From: Zavarzinella sp.
GTDB lineage: Bacteria; Planctomycetota; Planctomycetia; Gemmatales; Gemmataceae
Direction of reading: 5' to 3'
Assembly (NCBI GenBank): GCA_041399155.1
Contig: JAWKTI010000001.1
Location: 806,001 to 870,000 of the forward strand
DNA length: 64,000 nucleotides
This document shows, piece after piece, positions 54,338-62,822 of this stretch. Made by a program: the position numbers and the translations under genes. Position 1 is the stretch's first letter; the number at the start of each line of letters is the position of its first letter. Below the pieces are notes generated by a model. The model was not told the origin of the DNA. It did no database searches and saw nothing but the letters and a program-made list of their open reading frames with translations.

Positions 54338-56817
54338 CACTTGGAACTCGTTGTGGAAGGAAGGCTTGCAGGTGGGGCAGTTTTTCGCTGGTACAGCACT
54401 ACGTTCGTGTGCTGATCTGCCACGTCGAAGGTTTGCTCAAACGGCTCTTGATCGCCCAGTAATTGCACGCGATACTTGCCAGGTGTCACGGTGGTGCAGA
54501 CCAATGTTGCAGGCTGTCCGTTACAGGCAATCGCAGTCAGGCGGTGCGTTTCTTTGGTTTGCAGATTTACCAGTTCGCAGCGGGAAATCTGTCCCAGGCG
54601 ATTCGCCGAAAAGTGAATCGAGATGGGAGTACGATCTTTCGTCGTGGGAATCTGCGAAAAGAGAGCCACTGAATCCTGCCCACTGTTCCCAAGCAACATA
54701 TCAGGCCGACCATCCTGATTCAGGTCGGTGGTGGCGACAACCTGACTGTTCCAGGTGCGTTGTGTAACACCAAGTGCCAGGGATTCATCCTGAAAGGTGC
54801 CATCCGGTTGTTGCAGAAATAATCGATTAGGGGCCAGCACGCACCCCACGTAGCAATCTGCCAGTCCATCACCGTTGAGATCACCCCAGGTTATATGGTG
54901 GGCATGAGTCAGTGCGTTTGCGGGCAATTTGTCTGGCAAAGGTTGAAGTTGTTTCTTTTCCAGATCCGCCTGCACGATACGCATGGTTTGCTGTTGAAAA
55001 CAGGAATATTGCAATTTGCCACGATCGCTGAAACAAGCTACTTGACCCGTTGTCTGCAGCCATTCTGGAAGTGGGGTCTGTTGAAACGGCTTCCTGGCTT
55101 GCAGCATGAGAGAATCTTTCGGCTGATTGTTTACCAGAATCGCCTGGGGCTGATTGTTCTCAAACCAATCAATCGTCTTGAGCTGCTTTATTGCTGTTTG
55201 ATTCCCCAGCCCACGTGGACCAACGCCCCACGCGGCAGAAACATCCTGAAACCAGCCCGCTGCGGACAGTTTTGCCTGCCCAGGCTGGCAGTAGAATGCG
55301 AAATCGCCATTGCCCTGGGTAATCTTCAATAACAGATGGTTCTTGCCGGGCCGCAAACGAATGGTCAACTGATTCTGATCTGGCAGACAGGCTCGATTGG
55401 TGTTTTCTGCCAGCACCCGCTTGCCATTGACAAACACCGCCAGCCCATCATCCGACCCCAGCGACAGTGGGATCTCGGCAATACCCACGCAGGTAATTTC
55501 ACGTGCAACATAAACAGTTGCATCGTTGTTCAAGTTGGGATCATTGAAGATCGCCAGGTTATTGATCTGACCATCCTTGAATTCGCTTTTCGTCCAGGAA
55601 ACTTTGCGGTTCCCTTTGCCCATCATTGTCTGGGTGAAATCGATCTGTTGCTCCGGTGGATAAACCGCATCAAAGCCTTTGCCACCAGTATTATCAAACG
55701 GGCCGATATGCCACCACTCGCCCAGTTGTGGTGGGGTCAACTGCTTCACCGCATCTGCAGGCAGGCGATTTTCGTAAAGTGCCACACCACCAAAACAACT
55801 ACTGGCCAGAATGTCTGCTTTGCCATCGCCTGTAAAATCACGGATCACCACACCCGACAGGCACTTCATCGAATCTTCGATCAGCGCGGAATCATCACGA
55901 AATTGTCCGTTCTGCAGATTGGTAAACAGCCGCACGCCGGTGCTGGTGGCCAGGGCCAGATCGTGGTAACCATCAGCATTATAATCGCCCCAACACACGG
56001 CAGATGCGGTAGTCAGATCTGGCAGCACCACCTCCGCAAACGAATCCCCCTGGTGCTGAAACAATGCCACTTTCGTCGTGGTAAGAATGCAGAAATCCTG
56101 TTTGCCATCCAGATTGAAGTCGCACGGATATATCCCCAGCACAGTGCCACCAAAGTTGCCCAGTGGGGCAAGGTGGCTGAAGCCGGGCACACCTTCAATT
56201 CGACGGATATCATCCGCACCCCAGCCCACAAAATCTCGTTTGATATTCCAATCAAGATTCTTCATCGAATTTTTCATCCGCATAATGCGGGCGGTGCGTT
56301 TGGCAATCAGTTCCTTGTTGTCTTCCATGCACGGCACTAATGCTTCGTTGCCGGCAAGCAGCGTCGTAATTAACGCGGGCAGCCGATCTGCTTTGCCAGC
56401 ATAACTCCGCAATAGAAACGGCTCTCCGTGGGACATCCCCCAATAATCTCCACGTGGATAAGCCTGATACCAATTCATATCGATGCACATTTCGCTGGCA
56501 CTGCCGTTGTGAAAGAAGACCGCAATTTTGCCGACTTCGGCCCAATCGAGAATCGCTTTGATTTCACCTGGCTTTAATTCCCCTTCCAGCACGTGGCGAA
56601 TCTCATCCTGGGGGTGCTTTCCTTTCAGGTCCTTGATTTTTCGGTAAACGATAATCTTCTTTGCTTTATCCACTTTGGTAATCTGGACCGTCGCAATCAC
56701 CACTGACTGCTGAATGACACTGCTCAGTGGCATGGCAATTTCCACATACGCATGTGCTTGTGGGGCTGCCCAGCCCAGCAATATGCAGGGAAGCAACAGA
56801 ATCAGTACTTGTTTCAT
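54337..56817 (-). CDS. FG-GAP/VCBS-repeat secreted protein, 826 aa
   Basis: An N-terminal signal peptide (LILLLPCILLGWAAPQAHA) precedes a region of about 150 residues with mixed alpha/beta character. FG-GAP units follow: PCDFNLDGKQDFCILTT, CWGDYNADGYHDLALATST, IRDFTGDGKADILASSCF, and near the C-terminus TWGDLNGDGLADCYVGCV and TTDLNQDGRPDMLLGNSG. Each has a DxNxDG calcium loop. Between them is a PA14-like or jelly-roll-like region. ATG 56817 is the family-type start. It begins two bases after the TPR gene stop and overlaps the PQQ gene, giving one operon. Confidence 0.85.
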   Translation of the reverse strand: MKQVLILLLPCILLGWAAPQAHAYVEIAMPLSSVIQQSVVIATVQITKVDKAKKIIVYRKIKDLKGKHPQDEIRHVLEGELKPGEIKAILDWAEVGKIAVFFHNGSASEMCIDMNWYQAYPRGDYWGMSHGEPFLLRSYAGKADRLPALITTLLAGNEALVPCMEDNKELIAKRTARIMRMKNSMKNLDWNIKRDFVGWGADDIRRIEGVPGFSHLAPLGNFGGTVLGIYPCDFNLDGKQDFCILTTTKVALFQHQGDSFAEVVLPDLTTASAVCWGDYNADGYHDLALATSTGVRLFTNLQNGQFRDDSALIEDSMKCLSGVVIRDFTGDGKADILASSCFGGVALYENRLPADAVKQLTPPQLGEWWHIGPFDNTGGKGFDAVYPPEQQIDFTQTMMGKGNRKVSWTKSEFKDGQINNLAIFNDPNLNNDATVYVAREITCVGIAEIPLSLGSDDGLAVFVNGKRVLAENTNRACLPDQNQLTIRLRPGKNHLLLKITQGNGDFAFYCQPGQAKLSAAGWFQDVSAAWGVGPRGLGNQTAIKQLKTIDWFENNQPQAILVNNQPKDSLMLQARKPFQQTPLPEWLQTTGQVACFSDRGKLQYSCFQQQTMRIVQADLEKKQLQPLPDKLPANALTHAHHITWGDLNGDGLADCYVGCVLAPNRLFLQQPDGTFQDESLALGVTQRTWNSQVVATTDLNQDGRPDMLLGNSGQDSVALFSQIPTTKDRTPISIHFSANRLGQISRCELVNLQTKETHRLTAIACNGQPATLVCTTVTPGKYRVQLLGDQEPFEQTFDVADQHTNVVLYQRKTAPPASLPSTTSSK

Positions 56818-56819
56818 GA

Positions 56820-59800
56820 TTATTGCTCCGGTGTTAGTTTCGGTTCTGGCGTGGGTGCATTCAGTGCAGTCAGGCGTTCCTTCGCAATCGCTGCCCATGG
56901 ATCTTTGGGATAGTCTTTTACCACCCGTTCCAGTAATCGCTTAGCCTGGGCTGGTTTGCCATCTGCTACCAACGCACGTGCGGCTTCACAGAGGGCAATC
57001 GGGTGAAGGTCGCGTTCATCAAATGTGTATGGCACAATCAGAAGTGCAGCGACCGCATCTCCATAGCGTTTCTGCTCCAGACGACACAGCCCGATCTGCA
57101 GGTGGGCTTTCGCTGCCAGATCGCTGCTGACCAGATTGATCACCTGCTGATACGATTGCACCGCCTGATCGTGTTGCCCTTGTTGCTGGAAAGCCCAGCC
57201 CATGCCATAGCGTGCTTCCGGCATCCACCGGCTACTTCCATATCGCTGTGGGACAAGATCGTACGCCTGGCGTGCAGCATCCCACTGTTTGGTGCCAGCA
57301 AGTGCCTGCCCCAGCCGCACCACTGCCTGATCGGATACGCCATTGACCCAATGAAACTGGCCGTTATCTTTGAAGATCGTCAACCATTTGGCAGCATCCT
57401 GATGATCACCCTTAGCCAGCAGGCACTCTCCCAGTTGCAGGATTGCCTGGGCACGCACGGGGGACTGTTCATTGTTGGCCACCGCTTCCAGGTGGTTGCG
57501 GGCATCGTCCCATTCTTTCTTCGCTGCCAGGCAGGTTCCCAGGCGAACTTTCACCTTATCCAACACCGCCTGAGTGGGGAATTCATCGCCGGAAGGCTCC
57601 AGATCGTTGGCATCCTTCAAGAGTTGAATTGCAGGGTCATACTCTTCGCGCATCAGGTGCATTTCTGCCAATTCCAGGCGGGCATCCACCGAAAGGATCG
57701 TATCGCTGAATTCCTTGATCAGGTGGTTGTAACAACTGCGGGCCACATTTTCGCCGTGCTGCACCGTGACATCTTTTACAGCAATCACGGGTTGAGGGAT
57801 GTAAGGCAGATCGGCACCTTCGGGCAGCTCTTTCTTGGCCTGACTTCGCAAGTCCAGCCATTGCTGCTTCTGCTTGCGGTTCTGTGCTTCACGAATTTCG
57901 TATTCACCGGCGTAACGTGCTGCCCAGGCAGCTTCGTAAAACAATCGCTCGCGTGCGGGTGCTGCTGAAAACGTTGTGCGGGTATTCTGGGCCATCTGCA
58001 ACGCTTCACTGCCCGCACGAATGACATCATTCAGCCGATCATTCACTACAGATTTTGCCTGGCTGATTTTTCCCGCATCATTCCCAGCTTCCTGTAATTT
58101 CTGCCGGGCCTCGTCGAACTGCTTTTTCACTACCTGAATGCGGCACTGGCTGGCACGGAGTTCTGCTTCCAGCAACAGATCACTTTGTGGCACCATGGAG
58201 GGAATAGTTTTGAACAAGGTGAAGGCTTCCTGATATTTACCCCACTGCTGCAGTGCCAGGCCATGCTGATAGCGAAGCTGGGCCAGTTTATCTTTCTGTT
58301 GTGCCAATGGTTGCTCCCAGCGATCGCGGGCGGCCTGCAGCACCTTCACGGCTTCTTCTGCCTGATTCTGCTGCCGCAAGATCGTGGCTAACCGCATCAA
58401 AGCGAATGGTGCATAAGGCGACTGCTGTTGTGGGTCCTGGGTGAACTTTCGCAGTTCGTTGATTGATCCTCCATGATCCCCCACCAGATACAGACATTTG
58501 GCACGCTCCATAATGGCGGCTGTTGCCTGGGGCTGCTGTGGGAACTGTTGCTGCAGTTTTTCAAACGTCTGGCGTGCTGTCTGAAGTAGTGGCCCACGTT
58601 CGTTCTGATCCAGCGTCAGTTCTGCAACGCGCAATTGGGAAGTGCCTAACTGGTACATCGCCATCACCTGATCGGCGGGCTTGGTACTGTCGATGCCCAC
58701 GAACGATTCCAGGTGCTCTATTGCTTTTTGCAGCAGTTCCAGCACTTTGCGGGTTTCAATCGCCCCACGTACGGTGGCAGGTGCCTGTCGCAGGTAGCTG
58801 TCCGCCAGCAGGTAATTCACATAAGCCAGTTCCCCAATTCGCTCGGTAGTGGGGATCTTCGATAATTCACTGATGGCCTGATCGTATTCATCCATGCGAA
58901 AGTGAGACATCGCCAGACTGTAGCGTGCCACATAACGCTGGGGAAATTCCCCACCCTGGGTCAACACGGCCTGATACTGCTTGATAGCATCCTTATAGAT
59001 GGGCTGCCAGCGATCGGGATACTTGATCGCATCTGGTTTGCTGTATTCATCTACCGCACGGAAGTAGGTATTTTCTGCCACCAGCAGCATCGCATCGGTG
59101 CGTAAAGAATGCTCCGGATTCCGGCCAATCCATTCTTCCGCCAGCCGTCGGGAAGTATCGTAGTCTTTCGCCAGATGAAACGCCTGAGCACGGCTTAATT
59201 CATGGATCGGTCTTTGTTCTGGCTGGGCGTTTTCATTAATCACGGTTTCCAGCACCACCGCCGCATCTCGGTGCAGGCCAGTCTGTTGCAACATCTCTGC
59301 AAGCGACTGCTGAATTTCCGCACGCCGCATCTTGGCCCTGGGATCGGTGTTCGCCAGATTTGCCGCACGGTCGGCGGCAGTGCGAATGATTGTAATCGCC
59401 TGTTGCAAACCCTGTTGTCGTTCTGCCTGTTTCGTGGCATCCAGTGCGTTCGCCTGACCTGCCAGTGCTTTGGCTTTCCAGTACAGCACCTGATCGAGCA
59501 GTGGGGCTTCGTTTTCTAATGGTTGCAAGGTGGCCAGTGCTTCGGGATATTGTTTCAATTGCACCTGACAGAAGCCCATCCGCAAGCGAACTTCCTTCGC
59601 CAGTGGGGATTGCGGCTGATCTTTCAGAAATTGTTCCAGCAACGTGTATGCTTCGGCGGGTTTCCCTTCTTCGTACAGAATGGTGGCACCATAGTATTGT
59701 GCGGCAAAGACAAAATCGGGGCGTGGCCCCACCGCAAGTGCCTGCAGGCGTTTCCATTCTGCTGGTTGTTGGCGATACTGGTCGGGCTGTTTGATTTTCT

Positions 59801-60677
59801 CAATGGCCTGGCGCTTCTGCGTTTCGTAATCTTCCAGCACTTTGGCATAAAACTGTCTGGCTTCCGCAGGTTGACCAGTAGCCTGATACACCCTTCCAAG
59901 CAAGTATCGTGCGTGCAAACCGTGGTACGTTTGATCAAACGGCATTAACTTGCTTAACGCACGCCCCGCCACCAGAAAATCGTTTTTCTGAAATGCAGCA
60001 TAGGCGTAGGCAAAAACTCCCCCACTGTAGCTGGGTGTTTTTTCGAGGGGCAACTCACTCAGGAAAGGCTCCGCAGTCTTCAGTGCATCATCGTATTTTT
60101 TCAGGCGGTTTTCCAGTTCGGCTTGTTCTGCGAGACAGCGTGCATACCACACCACGTGCGTGGGCGTTTTTTCTAACTGTGCCTTCAGCGTCTGCGCGGC
60201 TCGGCGGTAGGAATTGATTGCTTCCTGAAAACGATCTTTCGCCCGCTGCTGCAGGGCTGCTGCTTCATTTGGCTTGCTGGCCAATTGTTCCAGTGCCTCC
60301 AGTCCTAACGCACGGATGGAGTACGACTGATAGTATTGGGCAATGCTCTGCACGGGCAGATTGCCATCATCCGCACAGGAATTGAACTGCTCGAGTGCCT
60401 TCTGGTAATCCGGGGGCTGTTGTTGGAGCAACGTATAGCCCAGGTGGTACCGCACACGGTTGGTTTGGGGCTGGCCGTTGAACTTTTGCAGAAATTCATT
60501 GAACAACTGCACTGCCACGGCGTGGTTGCCTTCTTTCAGTGCGTTCCGCCCACCCTGGTAGAGCATTTCTGCCTGTTGTTCCGGACTGACTTGCGCGCAC
60601 AGATGTGCGCCCCCACTTGACAGCAGGATCAAGGCCGGAAGTGAATGAACCATGTACTGGAAGAGGCTGCGGATCAT
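56820..60677 (-). CDS. Giant periplasmic TPR protein, 1285 aa
   Basis: A signal peptide (MIRSLFQYMVHSLPALILLS) is followed by more than twenty TPR or TPR-like helical hairpins, including QGGRNALKEGNHAVAVQLFN, KYDDALKTAEPFLSEL, PAEARQFYAKVLEDYETQ, YPEALATLQPLENEAPL, DYDTSRRLAEEWIGRN, KPAEAYTLLEQFLKD and AKRLLERVVKDYPKDPW. It has no enzymatic domain. Proteins of this kind form scaffolds or bind peptides and cell-wall or outer-membrane assembly factors. GGAG lies upstream of ATG 60677. The following genes encode FG-GAP and PQQ-propeller proteins, so the three probably form one extracytoplasmic assembly. Confidence 0.9.
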   Translation of the reverse strand: MIRSLFQYMVHSLPALILLSSGGAHLCAQVSPEQQAEMLYQGGRNALKEGNHAVAVQLFNEFLQKFNGQPQTNRVRYHLGYTLLQQQPPDYQKALEQFNSCADDGNLPVQSIAQYYQSYSIRALGLEALEQLASKPNEAAALQQRAKDRFQEAINSYRRAAQTLKAQLEKTPTHVVWYARCLAEQAELENRLKKYDDALKTAEPFLSELPLEKTPSYSGGVFAYAYAAFQKNDFLVAGRALSKLMPFDQTYHGLHARYLLGRVYQATGQPAEARQFYAKVLEDYETQKRQAIEKIKQPDQYRQQPAEWKRLQALAVGPRPDFVFAAQYYGATILYEEGKPAEAYTLLEQFLKDQPQSPLAKEVRLRMGFCQVQLKQYPEALATLQPLENEAPLLDQVLYWKAKALAGQANALDATKQAERQQGLQQAITIIRTAADRAANLANTDPRAKMRRAEIQQSLAEMLQQTGLHRDAAVVLETVINENAQPEQRPIHELSRAQAFHLAKDYDTSRRLAEEWIGRNPEHSLRTDAMLLVAENTYFRAVDEYSKPDAIKYPDRWQPIYKDAIKQYQAVLTQGGEFPQRYVARYSLAMSHFRMDEYDQAISELSKIPTTERIGELAYVNYLLADSYLRQAPATVRGAIETRKVLELLQKAIEHLESFVGIDSTKPADQVMAMYQLGTSQLRVAELTLDQNERGPLLQTARQTFEKLQQQFPQQPQATAAIMERAKCLYLVGDHGGSINELRKFTQDPQQQSPYAPFALMRLATILRQQNQAEEAVKVLQAARDRWEQPLAQQKDKLAQLRYQHGLALQQWGKYQEAFTLFKTIPSMVPQSDLLLEAELRASQCRIQVVKKQFDEARQKLQEAGNDAGKISQAKSVVNDRLNDVIRAGSEALQMAQNTRTTFSAAPARERLFYEAAWAARYAGEYEIREAQNRKQKQQWLDLRSQAKKELPEGADLPYIPQPVIAVKDVTVQHGENVARSCYNHLIKEFSDTILSVDARLELAEMHLMREEYDPAIQLLKDANDLEPSGDEFPTQAVLDKVKVRLGTCLAAKKEWDDARNHLEAVANNEQSPVRAQAILQLGECLLAKGDHQDAAKWLTIFKDNGQFHWVNGVSDQAVVRLGQALAGTKQWDAARQAYDLVPQRYGSSRWMPEARYGMGWAFQQQGQHDQAVQSYQQVINLVSSDLAAKAHLQIGLCRLEQKRYGDAVAALLIVPYTFDERDLHPIALCEAARALVADGKPAQAKRLLERVVKDYPKDPWAAIAKERLTALNAPTPEPKLTPEQ

Positions 60678-60968
60678 GATTTTCTACTCCGTGAGGCCGA
60701 TCGCAGGTGGGATAGAGACAACCCCCACCATTGTCGATGGAAATGTGGGTGATGTCAACCAATAAGCGGAAAATATCGATTGCAACGATCGATTCGCTTT
60801 TCTGGGGGCGATTTGTCTGTATATTCCCCAAACTGTGCGTGCAATTCGTGCCAACAAGCATGAAATTCCACCACACAGTGTACTATAAATAATTATACTA
60901 TACAGAACAATAGTTGTTTCAGAAATTTTGGTAAATTTTTTGAAAATTTGAAAATATTCTCAACTTGG

Positions 60969-61433
60969 TCAGTTTCCGTTCAGAGTTTGTGCATATTGTT
61001 CGGACACGCGGAGCAGTTCAGCCACGTACTGCGAACGTTTGAAAAGTAGCGGGCGAAACTCGCACTCGCGGTATGCTTCAGCAAGCGGAAATTGCCTCCA
61101 CGCGAGCCAACCGACGTGCTCAGGCCATACCTGGACAGACACAGCGATGGCCCCACACATAGCCTCGCCGCAAGTACAGACCAATACCTCACTAAATCCC
61201 GGAAACCATGGAAACGCCGGTATTCCCAAGAGGTGCATACGAGGCAGTAACAGTGACCTGGCCTGTACCCACTGGTACCGACTCACAGATGCGTCCGATC
61301 CCTCAGCTTCCCGAAACGGTGCCTCAAGTTTTCTCACTCGTTCGGTCAGCGGTTCGCCATCGACGTAGATGGCAACTGTCAATTTGTTCGTCCATCCTAC
61401 TCCCGGCACCAATTCAAGTTCGATGACATTCAT
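60969..61433 (-). CDS. Hypothetical protein with CxCGxxxC motif, 154 aa
   Basis: An unrecognised soluble protein. The middle has EVLVCTCGEAMCGAIAVSVQ, a CTCG...C cluster seen in a group of small proteins of unknown function in actinobacteria and planctomycetes, remembered without a name. It starts with a GTG-free ATG at 61433 preceded by GAGGGGGA. It is the first of the orphan genes at the right accessory region and lies next to TIR element copy 4. The 291 bases between it and the TPR gene (60678-60968) hold no gene. Confidence 0.65.
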   Translation of the reverse strand: MNVIELELVPGVGWTNKLTVAIYVDGEPLTERVRKLEAPFREAEGSDASVSRYQWVQARSLLLPRMHLLGIPAFPWFPGFSEVLVCTCGEAMCGAIAVSVQVWPEHVGWLAWRQFPLAEAYRECEFRPLLFKRSQYVAELLRVSEQYAQTLNGN

Positions 61434-61476
61434 TCCCCCTCGGTTGCAGAATGCAACCCGCCCTATGGCTATACAT

Positions 61477-61576
61477 CCGCGATTAAGCAGAACGCGGTCT
61501 TAGATACGAAGCGATTCCTGCTCCAATCGCTCACTTAGGCCGCCTGCGCCGTAACCTTTACTATACGCAATCGCGG
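61477..61576 (-). repeat. ~100-bp TIR element, copy 4 (inverted orientation)
   Basis: Read on the minus strand it runs from CCGCGATTGCG to TGCTTAATCGCGG, with the GCGGCCTAAGTGAGCGATTGG and AGCGATT/AATCGCT parts of the other copies. It lies on the far side of the window from copies 1-3, about 55 kb away. It follows the left half of an attC-like site (61600-61652). Confidence 0.85.
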
Positions 61577-61599
61577 ACCGGACACATACCGGACCGTAT

Positions 61600-61652
61600 G
61601 CAAGATCATAACTCGCCCGCGTGGCCGGGTCCGCTGCAACAAATGGTTAGGC
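61600..61652 (-). other. Left half of an attC-like recombination site
   Basis: On the minus strand GCCTAAC (61652 to 61646), a six-base spacer, TTGCAGC and GGAC follow directly from the coding region. The TAA in the heptamer is the stop codon of the gene at 61647-61985, as is usual for integron cassettes. A matching right half (ending GTTRRRY) is not found before TIR copy 4, so the site seems truncated or was disrupted by it. Confidence 0.5.
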
Positions 61653-61985
61653 GTCTTCATCGCGTGAGTATTGGATGAATTTACCGCCAAGTTCCTTGGT
61701 CCATTCTAGAACAAGTGACAACGCGACCTGTTCAACACTAATGATTACTAGTGGCACATCTTCGTCCATCGACCAACTCACGTCGCCGACGCACTCGCCA
61801 TTTAGTATGACTAAAGCGACATCAGGCGTCGGACGGATAGTCATTGATTGACAGGTGAAGGGGTTGATTGCTTGACGTGGTTCCGGACGGGGAAGCTCAG
61901 CCCGGCGGTCGACGAGCTGACACCACGGTTCGCGACTTAGCGATGAAATGTTGCTGTCTGGCTCAATGGTTCCTTCGACCTTCAT
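61647..61985 (-). CDS. Cassette-like hypothetical protein, 112 aa
   Basis: An unrecognised family recalled only as small proteins with a conserved INPFT.Q...I.P.PD.A segment: here AINPFTCQSMTIRPTPDVAL, then GDVSWSMDEDVPLVIISVEQ and LVLEWTKELGGKFIQY. It has no signal peptide. The ATG at 61985 is chosen over 62015 because GAAGGGGC lies about six bases upstream and the core starts here. The stop is inside the GCCTAAC of the half attC and the start is only 12 bases from the GTTAGGC core of the full attC, an exact integron gene-cassette layout. Confidence 0.72.
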   Translation of the reverse strand: MKVEGTIEPDSNISSLSREPWCQLVDRRAELPRPEPRQAINPFTCQSMTIRPTPDVALVILNGECVGDVSWSMDEDVPLVIISVEQVALSLVLEWTKELGGKFIQYSRDEDA

Positions 61986-61996
61986 GCTGCCCCTTC

Positions 61997-62093
61997 GCCT
62001 AACGACTAAGCTCACATGCCCAGCGGCATCAGGTGCGCTCGAACTCCCAGAAACAAACCACCTGGCCGGGCCCGGTGCAGCGCCGGATTAGGC
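61997..62093 (-). other. attC-like recombination site (integron cassette boundary)
   Basis: On the minus strand it starts with GCCTAAT (R'', 62093-62087), then spacer CCGGC and GCTGCAC (L''), and ends with GTGAGC (L'), spacer TTAGTC and GTTAGGC (R', 62003-61997). GCTGCAC pairs with GTGAGC leaving one extra base, the extrahelical base that marks attC sites. The total of 97 bp is within the known attC range. The stop codon of the upstream gene (62088-62090) and the start of the downstream gene flank it closely. No integrase is in the window. Confidence 0.65.
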
Positions 62094-62316
62094 CCTTGCC
62101 TTGTCGCTGAGAACGAGCTGCCCGTCCTGAACAACGTAGTCGCACGCTACCTCGAGCATAATCGATAGGTGAACCCATTGAAAATGGCCCATTTTCAAGG
62201 TACATCGAAAATCCGTCTTCAGATGCAATGCCACCAGGTTCCCGATACCTTGGATTTGGGCCGAATTGAAGGATTTGCTCAGCGCGGTATCGCGTAGTTC
62301 CATGTACTAAAATCAT
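62088..62316 (-). pseudogene. Cassette gene with HGTT-type (ART-like) N-terminus, frameshifted
   Basis: The N-terminal frame (from ATG 62316) reads ILVHGTTRYRAEQILQFGPN, then GGIASEDGFSMYLENGPFSM, GSPIDYARG. It resembles small ADP-ribosyltransferase-like or RNA-2'-phosphotransferase-like folds in which HGTT...I...G is conserved, a suggestion only. The same frame then becomes Arg-rich and runs through the attC to a stop near 62029. A second frame gives ACDYVVQDGQLVLSDKARA and stops at TAA 62088-62090 exactly in the attC heptamer. I therefore infer a frameshift between about 62140 and 62155. The intact length would be about 75 aa or a shortened family member. Confidence 0.5.
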
Positions 62317-62409
62317 GGGGAGCCTGAACTAGACGGATGAATTGTGTATTTTTATGGCACTTATTTGCTTTCGGTACTGGAAAACGCACAACATTCAGAC
62401 GTTCTTCAG

Positions 62410-62425
62410 TGTTCCACGTGGAACG
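62410..62425. promoter_or_regulatory. parS-like palindrome, second copy
   Basis: TGTTCCACGTGGAACG keeps the 14-bp core of the site at 8224, and the context CAGTGTTCCACGTGGAAC plus the following TTTT are also shared. It lies in the 506-bp gap between the cassette genes and the repeat protein at 62823, which otherwise holds the inverted repeat at 62519-62647 and no gene. Confidence 0.55.
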
Positions 62426-62518
62426 TTTTGGTATTTTCTGAAATCTGAGAGAACAAATGAAATCTCAGCAAAACTACTCATAAGCCTTATCAGTGGTGAG
62501 CTTTTTTCTGGCACAATT

Positions 62519-62647
62519 ATTGACCGCCACGACGCCAAGTCGCCAAGAAGAAAAATAATGGTCATAGGTGGTTTGGCGATGAAACCAAAAAATTGTCAAT
62601 AATATCCTATTTGGCTTTCTTGGTGTCGTGGCGCCTTGGCGGTCAAT
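62519..62647. repeat. Imperfect inverted repeat with CGCCAAG arms
   Basis: Arms of about 35 bp (62519-62553 and 62613-62647) begin ATTGACCGCCA at the left and end TGGCGGTCAAT at the right, and contain CGACGCCAAGTCGCCAAGAA. About 60 bases separate them. It resembles small dispersed non-coding elements. No coding capacity is seen. Confidence 0.6.
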
Positions 62648-62822
62648 AAAATTAGTCCCTTTAAAATTCATGCCATAGCTGTAATTATGCACAAATTGGC
62701 ATTCAACTTGAAAATCAGCACGTGTAAAAGTACGGTTTGTGGGCTGGGATTGATTCAATGAATGAGATTCACATCATCCCACGTAGAATGTGGGACATTC
62801 AAAACTGTGTGAGGCACCCAGC

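Noticed and set aside
55336..56340. Long open frame (334 codons) on the + strand.
   Set aside because: It is antisense to the FG-GAP protein, whose DxNxDG repeats are unmistakable. The antisense product has no recognisable domain.
57003..57968. Long open frame (321 codons) on the + strand.
   Set aside because: It lies antisense to the TPR protein and reads as a mirror of its Leu/Gln-rich helices.
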